In this document: positions 1 through 7,816 of the stretch, in pieces | How the letters are laid out: every line of letters starts with the position of its first letter | How positions within the stretch are numbered: position 1 is the stretch's first letter | Assembly: GCA_023665755.1 (NCBI GenBank) | Contig: JAMPDF010000007.1 | Location: forward strand, 1 to 20,075 | Source of the DNA: Prevotella sp. | Lineage (GTDB): Bacteria > Bacillota_I > Bacilli_A > ML615J-28 > CAG-313 | Direction of reading: 5' to 3' | DNA: 20,075 nucleotides | Translations under genes and position numbers: made by a program | Notes under the pieces: model-generated | The model's database searches: none | Told to the model about the DNA's origin: nothing | The model's input: the letters and a program-made list of their open reading frames with translations, nothing else

Positions 1-1684
1 CCCTAATACTAATTTCAAATCCATTCGATGTTGGATTAATGTCTATTCCTGGGTCGTATTTTTGGGTTTGAATAGGTAGTGTTGTTGCAAACTGCTCTCC
101 TTCATATGTATACCGAATTATTGCGTTATATGTTGTGCTTTCAATTAAACCCGAAATAGAGATTGAAGTTTGGTCATTTTCTAAGTTATAAACTTTACCA
201 TTTAATTCAATGCTAATATCTTGCATTTTACTGTATGCTTCATCTTTTTTCTTCTCAAGCGTAATCGTTGACGCTGTAGAGTCCTTTTGATTTACTTCAA
301 ATCCTGAATCTCTTACCACCATTAATAGTGCATTCCCTACTTTTCTTTCTGTTTTACCACCTGAATCACTTGGCTTATTAATGGTATGAATTTGATTATC
401 ATCTAACCGTGCGACTAAAGTTGCAGATCCACCACCATCAAAATCCCAAGCATCAACACAACCGATTTCTTTCATAAAATAAGCAGCCTCTGACAATGTC
501 ATACCTGATGAAGTTGAACCGCCAATAACTGTCATTACATAAGAGCCATCAGCTTTAACACCAAATAAACATCTCGATTTTGTACATGTAATATAACTTA
601 AATCACTATATCCTTGACCATATTTTGCAATAAGTTCTTCTCTTATGGCTGGATTAGAATGTCCCTCGAACATTACTTTCTCGTTTTCTAATATTTTCCA
701 CCAATAACTAGCTGCATTATATACTTCCGCATATTTACCAACATAATCTCTTTGTACTTTCACAAAATCGCCAATTTTTAATGTATCTAATGTATCGTCT
801 TTGGCTACCATAAAAAATTCTTGAACCAATTCTTCGCTAACCAATTGTCCATTTTCATCATATACATTCTTTAAATCACGTGGTCGTTCACCTACTGTTC
901 CATCTCTAGACTCGATAATTTCCCCTTTTACAAAGTAATCATTTGTAGTACTCTTACGAACAATTTCATAGCGACCAACAAAAACTTTATATCCAGTTAA
1001 ATTGTATTGTTGCGTAGCATCCTTTGTGAGCACAGTTATGCCTTTTTCACTTAATGCATCAGGATTAATACTCGCAATTTGAAGCGCTGAGGTTTCATTT
1101 TTAGCATCTTTATTTTCATAAATATGAGCTGTATAATAATCCGTCATTTCAGGTATACCTGTAATCAATTCATTTTCTTTTGTAAATCCTAAAATACCTC
1201 TCCAATATGGATTACTTCTATCATTACGTGCGTTAATCAATTCACCATTTTCCATTGCATTGCCATCCATTTGACCGTTGCCATTGATGTGGAAAAAGTC
1301 TGCATTTGTTCCCCCTACAACAATCCAACCTGGATTGTTTTCTTCAAAATTTTTGGCAATTTCAGTAACTCCATTCATCTTCCATGATTCAGAATGACGA
1401 TAACTCCATGAAACAATTCTTACATTTTCACAATTTGGTTGTGTAACCAAATATTGCGAATCATATTGATAATAATAATTCCCTTGACAATCTTTTAATG
1501 CCTCTATATTTTGTTGATGTAACTCTACCCCACCTAGTAGATTCGTTACTATTTCTTCATCTAGCGTTCTAATTACACCAGAATCACCCAATTTCGCATG
1601 TGCTGGGGCTACGTTTTGAAATAAAAAGGCCGAAAAAATAATTGCAATAACAAGATTTATACCTAATATTTTTTTAATTTTCAT
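1..1684 (-). CDS. Secreted phosphodiester glycosidase (NAGPA domain) with C-terminal FN3-like domain, 3' end outside window
   Basis: An open frame of 561 codons runs from ATG at 1684 to the window edge without a stop. Residues 1-30 are a signal peptide (Lys-rich start, hydrophobic core, AHA cleavage site). The body matches the NAGPA / phosphodiester glycosidase fold seen in the lysosomal 'uncovering enzyme' and bacterial YomE-like proteins: GGTNADFF near residue 124, an R-x-LFGVKADGSY strand near 371-382, a GMTLSEAA helix at 395, the signature WDFDGGGSATLV at 413-424, and a closing KVGNALLMV at 448. Residues about 465-540 look like a fibronectin-III-type beta sandwich. The family hydrolyses sugar-phosphodiester bonds; the substrate here is unknown. 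AGGAG (1693-1697) lies inside the preceding gene, whose TGA stop directly abuts this ATG, so the two are translationally coupled. It is the most distal operon gene visible. Confidence 0.85.
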   Translation of the reverse strand, partial: MKIKKILGINLVIAIIFSAFLFQNVAPAHAKLGDSGVIRTLDEEIVTNLLGGVELHQQNIEALKDCQGNYYYQYDSQYLVTQPNCENVRIVSWSYRHSESWKMNGVTEIAKNFEENNPGWIVVGGTNADFFHINGNGQMDGNAMENGELINARNDRSNPYWRGILGFTKENELITGIPEMTDYYTAHIYENKDAKNETSALQIASINPDALSEKGITVLTKDATQQYNLTGYKVFVGRYEIVRKSTTNDYFVKGEIIESRDGTVGERPRDLKNVYDENGQLVSEELVQEFFMVAKDDTLDTLKIGDFVKVQRDYVGKYAEVYNAASYWWKILENEKVMFEGHSNPAIREELIAKYGQGYSDLSYITCTKSRCLFGVKADGSYVMTVIGGSTSSGMTLSEAAYFMKEIGCVDAWDFDGGGSATLVARLDDNQIHTINKPSDSGGKTERKVGNALLMVVRDSGFEVNQKDSTASTITLEKKKDEAYSKMQDISIELNGKVYNLENDQTSISISGLIESTTYNAIIRYTYEGEQFATTLPIQTQKYDPGIDINPTSNGFEISIR

Positions 1685-2383
1685 TCACTTTTCTCCTATT
1701 TTGCGATAGATTTTTATATATTTTTTAAATGTCACTTTTACCACCAAATAAATGGGGATGGAAAAGCCACCTATAAACATCACTATATAAATAGTCATAT
1801 CTAATCCTGCCATAAGAATAATCATCGCTATAGATAATAAACTTGCCCCTATATCTTTAAAAGCCATAATAAAAGCAAGTTTGATAATTTCAACAATACG
1901 TAGTTGGTCAAAATAAACCATTACTAATGCAATATGAATCACGGTCATAGCAATTACAATTGCAAAAGAACACGATAAGATAAGACCAAATATATATAAA
2001 AAACCCTCTAAAGCCTGATTATAAAAAAAACGAATACTATTACCAAAAATGAGGAAAAATAAAATTACCACCCCTGTTAATAGCAATGATTTCCAGTAAT
2101 ATTTTTTTAGACTTTTAAAAAAGTCTTTAAAAATCGTATTGGTTTGCTTGTTTTCATATTGTTTGATTACATCTGTTGTAGCCACTATGCTAGGAAGTAG
2201 CCACAAGAAAACAGGAACAAACGATATATATACCAACCAATTATTTCCGTTTTTAACAACATTAGATACAACTATAAGAAAAGAGAATGAAGGGATTAGT
2301 ATCAGGAAGTTCAACACAATTAACCTGAGTACATAATCCAGAAATCGATATATCTTGCTTTGCATGATTTGATTTGATTTCAT
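1685..2383 (-). CDS. DUF624 / YesL-like integral membrane protein
   Basis: A hydrophobic protein of 232 residues with about five to six membrane segments (near residues 18-45, 50-70, 98-118, 128-152 and 180-215). The segment pattern, a short basic loop with FFKSLKKYYWKS between segments, and the position beside ABC sugar permeases all resemble the DUF624/YesL family, which is commonly encoded with carbohydrate importers. Its biochemical role is not established. Two in-frame ATGs exist, at 2389 and 2383. GGAG at 2391-2394 leaves only one or two bases before the first but seven before the second, so I chose 2383. About 35 bases separate it from the permease upstream, the largest gap inside the operon. 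Its TGA stop abuts the next start. The family assignment rests on hydropathy, a few residues and context, so it is moderate. Confidence 0.7.
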   Translation of the reverse strand: MKSNQIMQSKIYRFLDYVLRLIVLNFLILIPSFSFLIVVSNVVKNGNNWLVYISFVPVFLWLLPSIVATTDVIKQYENKQTNTIFKDFFKSLKKYYWKSLLLTGVVILFFLIFGNSIRFFYNQALEGFLYIFGLILSCSFAIVIAMTVIHIALVMVYFDQLRIVEIIKLAFIMAFKDIGASLLSIAMIILMAGLDMTIYIVMFIGGFSIPIYLVVKVTFKKYIKIYRKIGEK

Positions 2384-2390
2384 ATTCATT

Positions 2391-2395
2391 CTCCT
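2391..2395 (-). promoter_or_regulatory. Ribosome binding site deciding the start of the DUF624 gene
   Basis: On the minus strand this reads AGGAG preceded by AA. It is almost in contact with the ATG at 2389 but seven bases from the ATG at 2383, so the second methionine is the likely start. Confidence 0.65.
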
Positions 2396-2418
2396 TTAAT
2401 ATTTAATTTTTATAATAA

Positions 2419-3585
2419 CTATCCAACAATACCTGAACGTTCAACACCTTCAATAAATAATCTTTGTACAAATAAGTACGCAATAAGAATAGGTGCTAAC
2501 ATCATCAATGCCGATGTATTTAGTATAGCTTGATTGAATAGTGGATTTTTTGTAATACCTTCTCCAAGACCGATAACAAGATTTCGGTATGGATGATTTA
2601 AATCCATTTTAATATAATCCAATAAGGATTGTAAACGTTCAGAAGCAGTTATCATCTTACTAGTTAGCATTGGGAATGCATTTCCACTAATCTCATAAAG
2701 TCCAGTATAATATACATCATTCCATTGCCATACAAAAGCAAATAATGCTACAGTGGTAATAACACCTCTTGCATTAGGAAGCATTACACTTGCAAAAGTA
2801 CGTACAACTCCTGCTCCATCAATTTGTGCAGATTCTTCTAATTCAATAGGAATTCCCCTAAAGAACTGTCTAAACATAAAAATGAATAAAGCTGAACGAA
2901 TTCCTTGACCAGTTAATGAAGTCAAATAGAATACTACTGCCCTTCCTTCTCCCTTTAGTTTGAGCGAATGGCCAAGCAAATGTTCAAAAAATCCAAAGAT
3001 ATCAAAATTACCCAAATAGAAACTTCTAGACATTGCTACCGCTTGTGGTGGTACAATTAATGTCAACATAATAATCCAAAAGATAATATTGCTTCCCTTA
3101 AATTTCAATCTAGAAAGTGCATATCCGGCAAGAGCAGTCGCAAATAATTGACAAATAGTTGAAATGGCCGAAACTTGAAGGTTATTCCACAAAGAACGCC
3201 AATAGTCTAATACCTCTGCTGAAATATACACATTGAATAAACTATAATTTTCAGGAATAAAATTAACCAATTTATTATTCAAGTCAATTGGATTTTTAAA
3301 AGCAACTGATAACTCTTGGAAAATAGGATAAAAGATAACAAAAGATAGACCAAAGAAAATAAATCCTCTTAAGATAGAAATAATTTTACTACCTGCTTTT
3401 CTTCTTCTTACTGCTTTTTTGACCGGATTTTTTAAATCCTCCATAATCTCATCATATTTTTGCTTACTTTTTATTTTGAATTCTTCCCATTGTTCCTTTT
3501 TTGTTTTTTCAATAGGAGTTTCTACAACTTGAACTTCTTCTTGTAACAATTGTTCTTCTTGATTTTTCTTATTTCTTTTCGTCAT
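2419..3585 (-). CDS. Carbohydrate ABC transporter permease, MalG type (second pair)
   Basis: A 388-residue inner-membrane permease of the sugar ABC importer family. Residues 1-65 are a charged, Glu/Lys-rich cytoplasmic extension; the first membrane helix is near 68-90. The ATPase-coupling EAA loop is visible at about 248-274 (E-ESAQIDGAG followed by VMLP). The short C terminus after the last helix (VERSGIVG) is typical of MalG-type subunits. Residues 190-225 form a longer external loop than usual between helices. The start at 3585 has AGGTGG nine bases upstream and overlaps the end of the preceding MalF-type permease by 17 bases, so the two subunits are coupled and probably form a heterodimer. 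No ATPase gene accompanies them. Substrate class (oligosaccharide) is inferred from neighbours. Confidence 0.92.
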   Translation of the reverse strand: MTKRNKKNQEEQLLQEEVQVVETPIEKTKKEQWEEFKIKSKQKYDEIMEDLKNPVKKAVRRRKAGSKIISILRGFIFFGLSFVIFYPIFQELSVAFKNPIDLNNKLVNFIPENYSLFNVYISAEVLDYWRSLWNNLQVSAISTICQLFATALAGYALSRLKFKGSNIIFWIIMLTLIVPPQAVAMSRSFYLGNFDIFGFFEHLLGHSLKLKGEGRAVVFYLTSLTGQGIRSALFIFMFRQFFRGIPIELEESAQIDGAGVVRTFASVMLPNARGVITTVALFAFVWQWNDVYYTGLYEISGNAFPMLTSKMITASERLQSLLDYIKMDLNHPYRNLVIGLGEGITKNPLFNQAILNTSALMMLAPILIAYLFVQRLFIEGVERSGIVG

Positions 3586-4645
3586 AGTAGAATACCACCT
3601 TTGATAAAATTCCAGTAATTACAGCCATCAGTATGAGTGATACAAGAATGTATAACCATGACATTGCCGCATAATAACCATATTCATTATTTTGAAGAAC
3701 TAAATCCATAATATCACAAATTTCAGATCTTAAGAATGAGTCTACAATCGTATAAACAACAACAGTTAAAATCATTGGTGATACCATTGGTAATGTAATT
3801 TTCCAAAATTGTTCATAACCTGTTGCACCTTCAATCGTTGCAGCCTCATACAAATGTTTCGGAACAGACTGTATTGCGGTTAAAAAGATTAAAATCTGAA
3901 TACCCGAATACGATATTGTACTATAAATTGTTTGTGTTATATTGGATAAAAAGGTTACCAATTGAACCGGCATACCTAGACCTTGTAGGAACAATTTCAA
4001 GTCAAATAGTTCTGTTAAAACACCGCTACCTTGAGCATTCATAACGGCACTCATTCCTTCTGTTGCTTCTTTAGCTGCTTCTAATGCTTCTGAATTGAAT
4101 ACCACAGGTAAGAAGAAAATTGCACGAACAAGTGTACGGCCTTTGAATTTTCCATTTAACATTACCGCAACCAATAAACTAAAAATAGTAATAACGCCAG
4201 TATCAACAATTGTATTTACAACTGTATTCCATAAACTAACAGGGAAATCCGCATTTACTCTTAAAGCATATTTGTAATTGTTCCATAAATCCCATGTGCC
4301 TGGTGCAGAAAAATCGTAACCAGTATTGCCTTTTGGAAATACCATACCAAACACAAAATCACCATTACTTTTTACTGTACTAAATGAGTATATAAACGAT
4401 TTTCCAAGTGGATATGCAAAAAACAAGATAAACCCAAGTATAGTTGGTAACAAAAATAACCAAGAAACAAATACTTTTTGTTGTTCATAACGCAATTTAT
4501 CATAGATTAACTCTTTGATTAATCGACAAGGAAAGAAGACAAAAAACCAATTCTTTACGATAAAACTAGCAATTTTCTTCAAAACATTTAAGAAACTTGA
4601 TGGTTTGTGGTTATTTTTATTTTGTAATTCGTTTACATTTTCCAT
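3569..4645 (-). CDS. Carbohydrate ABC transporter permease, MalF type (second pair)
   Basis: A 358-residue permease. A 55-residue N-terminal region holds a hydrophobic patch (IVKNWFFVFFPC, 29-40) and a basic stretch, then the canonical first helix of MalF-type subunits (WLFLLPTILGFILFFAYPL, 62-80). The EAA coupling loop lies at about 265-290 (LYEAATIEGA then ITLPMVSP). An external loop at 185-235 (rich in Ala/Glu and Gly) is longer than in minimal MalF-like proteins and could contact the binding protein. The start at 4645 has a perfect AGGAGG six bases upstream, and the DUF5696 gene's TAG stop lies inside that Shine-Dalgarno. It overlaps the next permease by 17 bases. It is a second copy of the permease type found at 11799-13262, but the two differ strongly in extension and loop sequence. 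Confidence 0.92.
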   Translation of the reverse strand: MENVNELQNKNNHKPSSFLNVLKKIASFIVKNWFFVFFPCRLIKELIYDKLRYEQQKVFVSWLFLLPTILGFILFFAYPLGKSFIYSFSTVKSNGDFVFGMVFPKGNTGYDFSAPGTWDLWNNYKYALRVNADFPVSLWNTVVNTIVDTGVITIFSLLVAVMLNGKFKGRTLVRAIFFLPVVFNSEALEAAKEATEGMSAVMNAQGSGVLTELFDLKLFLQGLGMPVQLVTFLSNITQTIYSTISYSGIQILIFLTAIQSVPKHLYEAATIEGATGYEQFWKITLPMVSPMILTVVVYTIVDSFLRSEICDIMDLVLQNNEYGYYAAMSWLYILVSLILMAVITGILSKVVFYYDEKK

Positions 4646-4655
4646 CTATTGCCTC

Positions 4656-7600
4656 CTAATCTATTACCTGATAAGATTTAGCAGGAACTATATAGTTACC
4701 ATCTGTCCATGCTACTCTTTGATAATTCAAAATGATTTCAATTTCTTCTATGTCATTTGCATAGGTTACTTTATATACATTATTATCTAGTCGTTGGTGA
4801 TTAACCAATCTACAATTATATATACCTAGACTATTTAATGTTTTTACTGCTGTTTTCACATCATCCAACCATCTTGTATAGAGAGTATAATAATAAGTAT
4901 TATAATCCGTTTGTAATAGTTTAGATGAATCATCATATGTAAAAGTAAAGGCTAAATTAGAACCAGTTTCAATACATTTCATCAATTGTTCTTGCAATCC
5001 TGTCTCAACATTTGCATTAATAGAATCACCGCTATAATCAAACAATCCATTGATAACCAATTGGTAGAATGGAATAGAATAATCCAATATTTCATACAGA
5101 GTTGAAGAATATGGCACATTATATGCATTAGATGCATACTCTAACGCATACGCATATGGTGTTTCTAATGCTAATTTATCCACTCCATATTCACGTAATT
5201 TTTCAAATGAACGAATTTGTTCTTCCACTGCAGTTGATTTGAATACTTCATTATTTTTCTTATATGTTCCAGAAAGTTTTGAACCAAGACCAGAAATGGC
5301 CATTGCATCAATACCTAATACTTTACTATAATTTTTTCCTAGTGTATTTGCAAATGCTAAATAATATGCTGGAGACAAAACCATAATTTCATCTGCTTTT
5401 TTATTATAAACACCGCTATTTAATTCATAAGGATATTTAGTTGCATAAGCACCACTTACATCACGTGATACATAATGTGTTTTTCCAAATGATTCTTGAA
5501 TATCGGTATATTCCATAAATTCTACATAAGGATAAATCGAAACATCTTTTTGTTGATTTTGATTATAGCTATTGATTAAATTAAGCAATGCTTTTTTTCC
5601 ACCAATATTGCTATTTACACCAATATTTTTAAAAGAAGCATTTTTTAAATTCTCTTTACGCCATCCTTTGTAATATACATTAATAGACTGAATTTCATCA
5701 TCTAATGCTAAAATATCTTGAATCATTTTGTCTAATTGCGATACTGTAGTTAATGTTCCTTTACCATCATACCCTATGCCTAAGAAATTGGCATCATAAG
5801 TATAACTAGCTAATACCTCTAAATCCAAAACAACATTATTGGTTTTATCATTATCTGCTTTTAATTTTCCTTCACTACGATTAATCAAAATATCGCGATA
5901 ACATTTTGCAATACCACTATAATCTAAATCATATTGATCATCTACAAAGATATAATTGATCGCATAATCTCCTTCTGCCGCATTTCTTGTATATTCTGAA
6001 AGAGCATATCTAGTATAAGTAGAGGTTCCTAAAACAACACGTTGTGATTCACGGAGTACAAGTGTATAATATGCATTATTAAATGTACTGTTAGCTCTAC
6101 CAGATACATCCGCTTTTAAAATTGCTTGAGCCGCTCCTTGTGTGACTTCCGCAATAACTGCTTTCCCCGTTGTCTGATATACATATGCATAGAATGGGAA
6201 TAAAATATCACTACTTGGTGTTTCTAGTGTATAACTTGTAACAGATAAATCAGAAGAATAAAGACGCTTTGCATAGGAGACATAATTTGTTCTTCCATTA
6301 TCAAACTCCATGATTGCGCCACTTCCATCTGGAATGATAGCATATCCTTTTTCGTTTTGGGTATTTTTTACTGCCGTAAAATAAGGTAATACATCGATTG
6401 AAGTAATCAAGTAGTCATCACCTTTTTCATTCTTATTCGTAGAAAGCGAATTACCATGAATCATTGTTTCTAGTCCATTTTCATTTAATGAATATTCAAT
6501 AGCAACTGTAATACGTGGTTTTACTGCTTGTTGCTTCTCTGTTCCTGTATCTTGTTCTAAATCTTCAAATGTATACCCACACCAATAATATAAGAAATAG
6601 TATACGTCTTTTACTGATGTTTTTTTCATATTAGAATTATATAAATCGATAACGTACTTTTCATCTTGAGATCTATATTTATAAATACTATCAGTTACAC
6701 GAGCAAAGAAAATTTTTGCACGATTATAATCTTCAGCCGAGAAATTTTCATCCCCTGTTTTAGATAAATCATTAAAATCAGAAATGTTAGGAAAACCTGT
6801 AACAACTAGACCAGAACCATCCTTATATGCTTCATCACTTTCACCATAAGGAACAATATGTTCATCATCTTTGTGTGCTTCATAATATTCAGCTATTTTT
6901 TCTTGAATAAGTCTTCTACTTCTTTCCAATAATTCTTCCATTCTTGCTTTTGAAATTTCTTGTGGGAAATACGTATAATCGATGCTAGTATCCTCTAAAA
7001 CATAATAAACGATGACACTGGTTGTTTCACCCTGATCATTTTTGACCTCATTCACATAGAAATTAGGTTGCAATGTTTTAGAACTTGCCTCATCTGTTGA
7101 GTAGGAAAAGCTATCATAATTTACCTCGGATACAATTTTCGAACGATCTCCATCAATAAATTTAACAACCAATTGGGAATTTTGACGGTTTGAAAACATC
7201 GCATCTACTTCAGTTGGATTAGAAAGCCATGACTGTTTTACATTGCCATCTTGATCTAATTCTTCAATAGTAAAGGTGGCTTTTAGTATATTCATAACCA
7301 AACGATATTTATCCGTTTTGAGCACTTCTTTTTTGGTATAGTTATCTTCTAAATAATTGATAACGGTATATCTAGAACCATTTTCATTGGTAAATTGCGT
7401 GCGCATTTCATTATATTTTTGCTCAAAAGCTTCTTTTTCACTAGCTGATGCTTGTTGATATTGATTAGAATCTTGAATATCTTCATATAAACGATTTAAT
7501 TCATTATAATATCGTGATGCAGAAAGCTGTGTTACAATATCATCTTCTGGATTGATTGGACTAATATAACTATCGCTACGACTATCATCTTGTTCATATT

Positions 7601-7802
7601 GTTCTTTAAGTTGCTCATAATTGAGAAACCCATTTTCTTCTAAATTTTTCCAAAATTCATCTGCATATTTATGCTGAAATTCCGTATTAGATGCTTTATA
7701 TTGATCTAGGAAATAAACAGATAAGCAAATGACTACAACAAGCAAAACAACAACTAATAATACACGTCTTACATATGTCCAAAATGTACTTTTCTTTTTC
7801 AT
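4656..7802 (-). CDS. Large membrane-anchored extracellular protein of the DUF5696 family
   Basis: A 1048-residue protein with a single N-terminal helix (14-31) after a basic start; the rest is predicted outside the cell. Residues 90-135 and 285-315 are helical and charged. The stretch around 485-520 (GYAIIPDGSGAIMEFDNGR and a following Y-S-D-L) and the beta-rich segment to about 620 are what I recognise as DUF5696, a family encoded beside sugar ABC permeases in Bacillota. From 655 onward the alternation of strands and helices (LDLEVLAS, IQSINVYYKGW, VLGIDAMAISGLG, KLALETPYAYA) and the C-terminal beta domain resemble a TIM-barrel glycosidase with a trailing sandwich; this is inference only. 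AAGGAGG lies six bases before ATG 7802. The function is unknown; processing or binding of glycan outside the membrane is the likeliest role. Confidence 0.85.
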   Translation of the reverse strand: MKKKSTFWTYVRRVLLVVVLLVVVICLSVYFLDQYKASNTEFQHKYADEFWKNLEENGFLNYEQLKEQYEQDDSRSDSYISPINPEDDIVTQLSASRYYNELNRLYEDIQDSNQYQQASASEKEAFEQKYNEMRTQFTNENGSRYTVINYLEDNYTKKEVLKTDKYRLVMNILKATFTIEELDQDGNVKQSWLSNPTEVDAMFSNRQNSQLVVKFIDGDRSKIVSEVNYDSFSYSTDEASSKTLQPNFYVNEVKNDQGETTSVIVYYVLEDTSIDYTYFPQEISKARMEELLERSRRLIQEKIAEYYEAHKDDEHIVPYGESDEAYKDGSGLVVTGFPNISDFNDLSKTGDENFSAEDYNRAKIFFARVTDSIYKYRSQDEKYVIDLYNSNMKKTSVKDVYYFLYYWCGYTFEDLEQDTGTEKQQAVKPRITVAIEYSLNENGLETMIHGNSLSTNKNEKGDDYLITSIDVLPYFTAVKNTQNEKGYAIIPDGSGAIMEFDNGRTNYVSYAKRLYSSDLSVTSYTLETPSSDILFPFYAYVYQTTGKAVIAEVTQGAAQAILKADVSGRANSTFNNAYYTLVLRESQRVVLGTSTYTRYALSEYTRNAAEGDYAINYIFVDDQYDLDYSGIAKCYRDILINRSEGKLKADNDKTNNVVLDLEVLASYTYDANFLGIGYDGKGTLTTVSQLDKMIQDILALDDEIQSINVYYKGWRKENLKNASFKNIGVNSNIGGKKALLNLINSYNQNQQKDVSIYPYVEFMEYTDIQESFGKTHYVSRDVSGAYATKYPYELNSGVYNKKADEIMVLSPAYYLAFANTLGKNYSKVLGIDAMAISGLGSKLSGTYKKNNEVFKSTAVEEQIRSFEKLREYGVDKLALETPYAYALEYASNAYNVPYSSTLYEILDYSIPFYQLVINGLFDYSGDSINANVETGLQEQLMKCIETGSNLAFTFTYDDSSKLLQTDYNTYYYTLYTRWLDDVKTAVKTLNSLGIYNCRLVNHQRLDNNVYKVTYANDIEEIEIILNYQRVAWTDGNYIVPAKSYQVID

Positions 7803-7816
7803 TTGTTACCTCCTTC

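Noticed and set aside
2384..2389. First ATG of the DUF624 gene
   Set aside because: GGAG is only one or two bases from this ATG; the second in-frame ATG at 2383 has ideal spacing.
4515..4790. Plus-strand hydrophobic open frame across the permease/DUF5696 junction
   Set aside because: Its hydrophobicity mirrors the AT-rich minus-strand coding sequence; it spans two real genes and their shared ribosome site.
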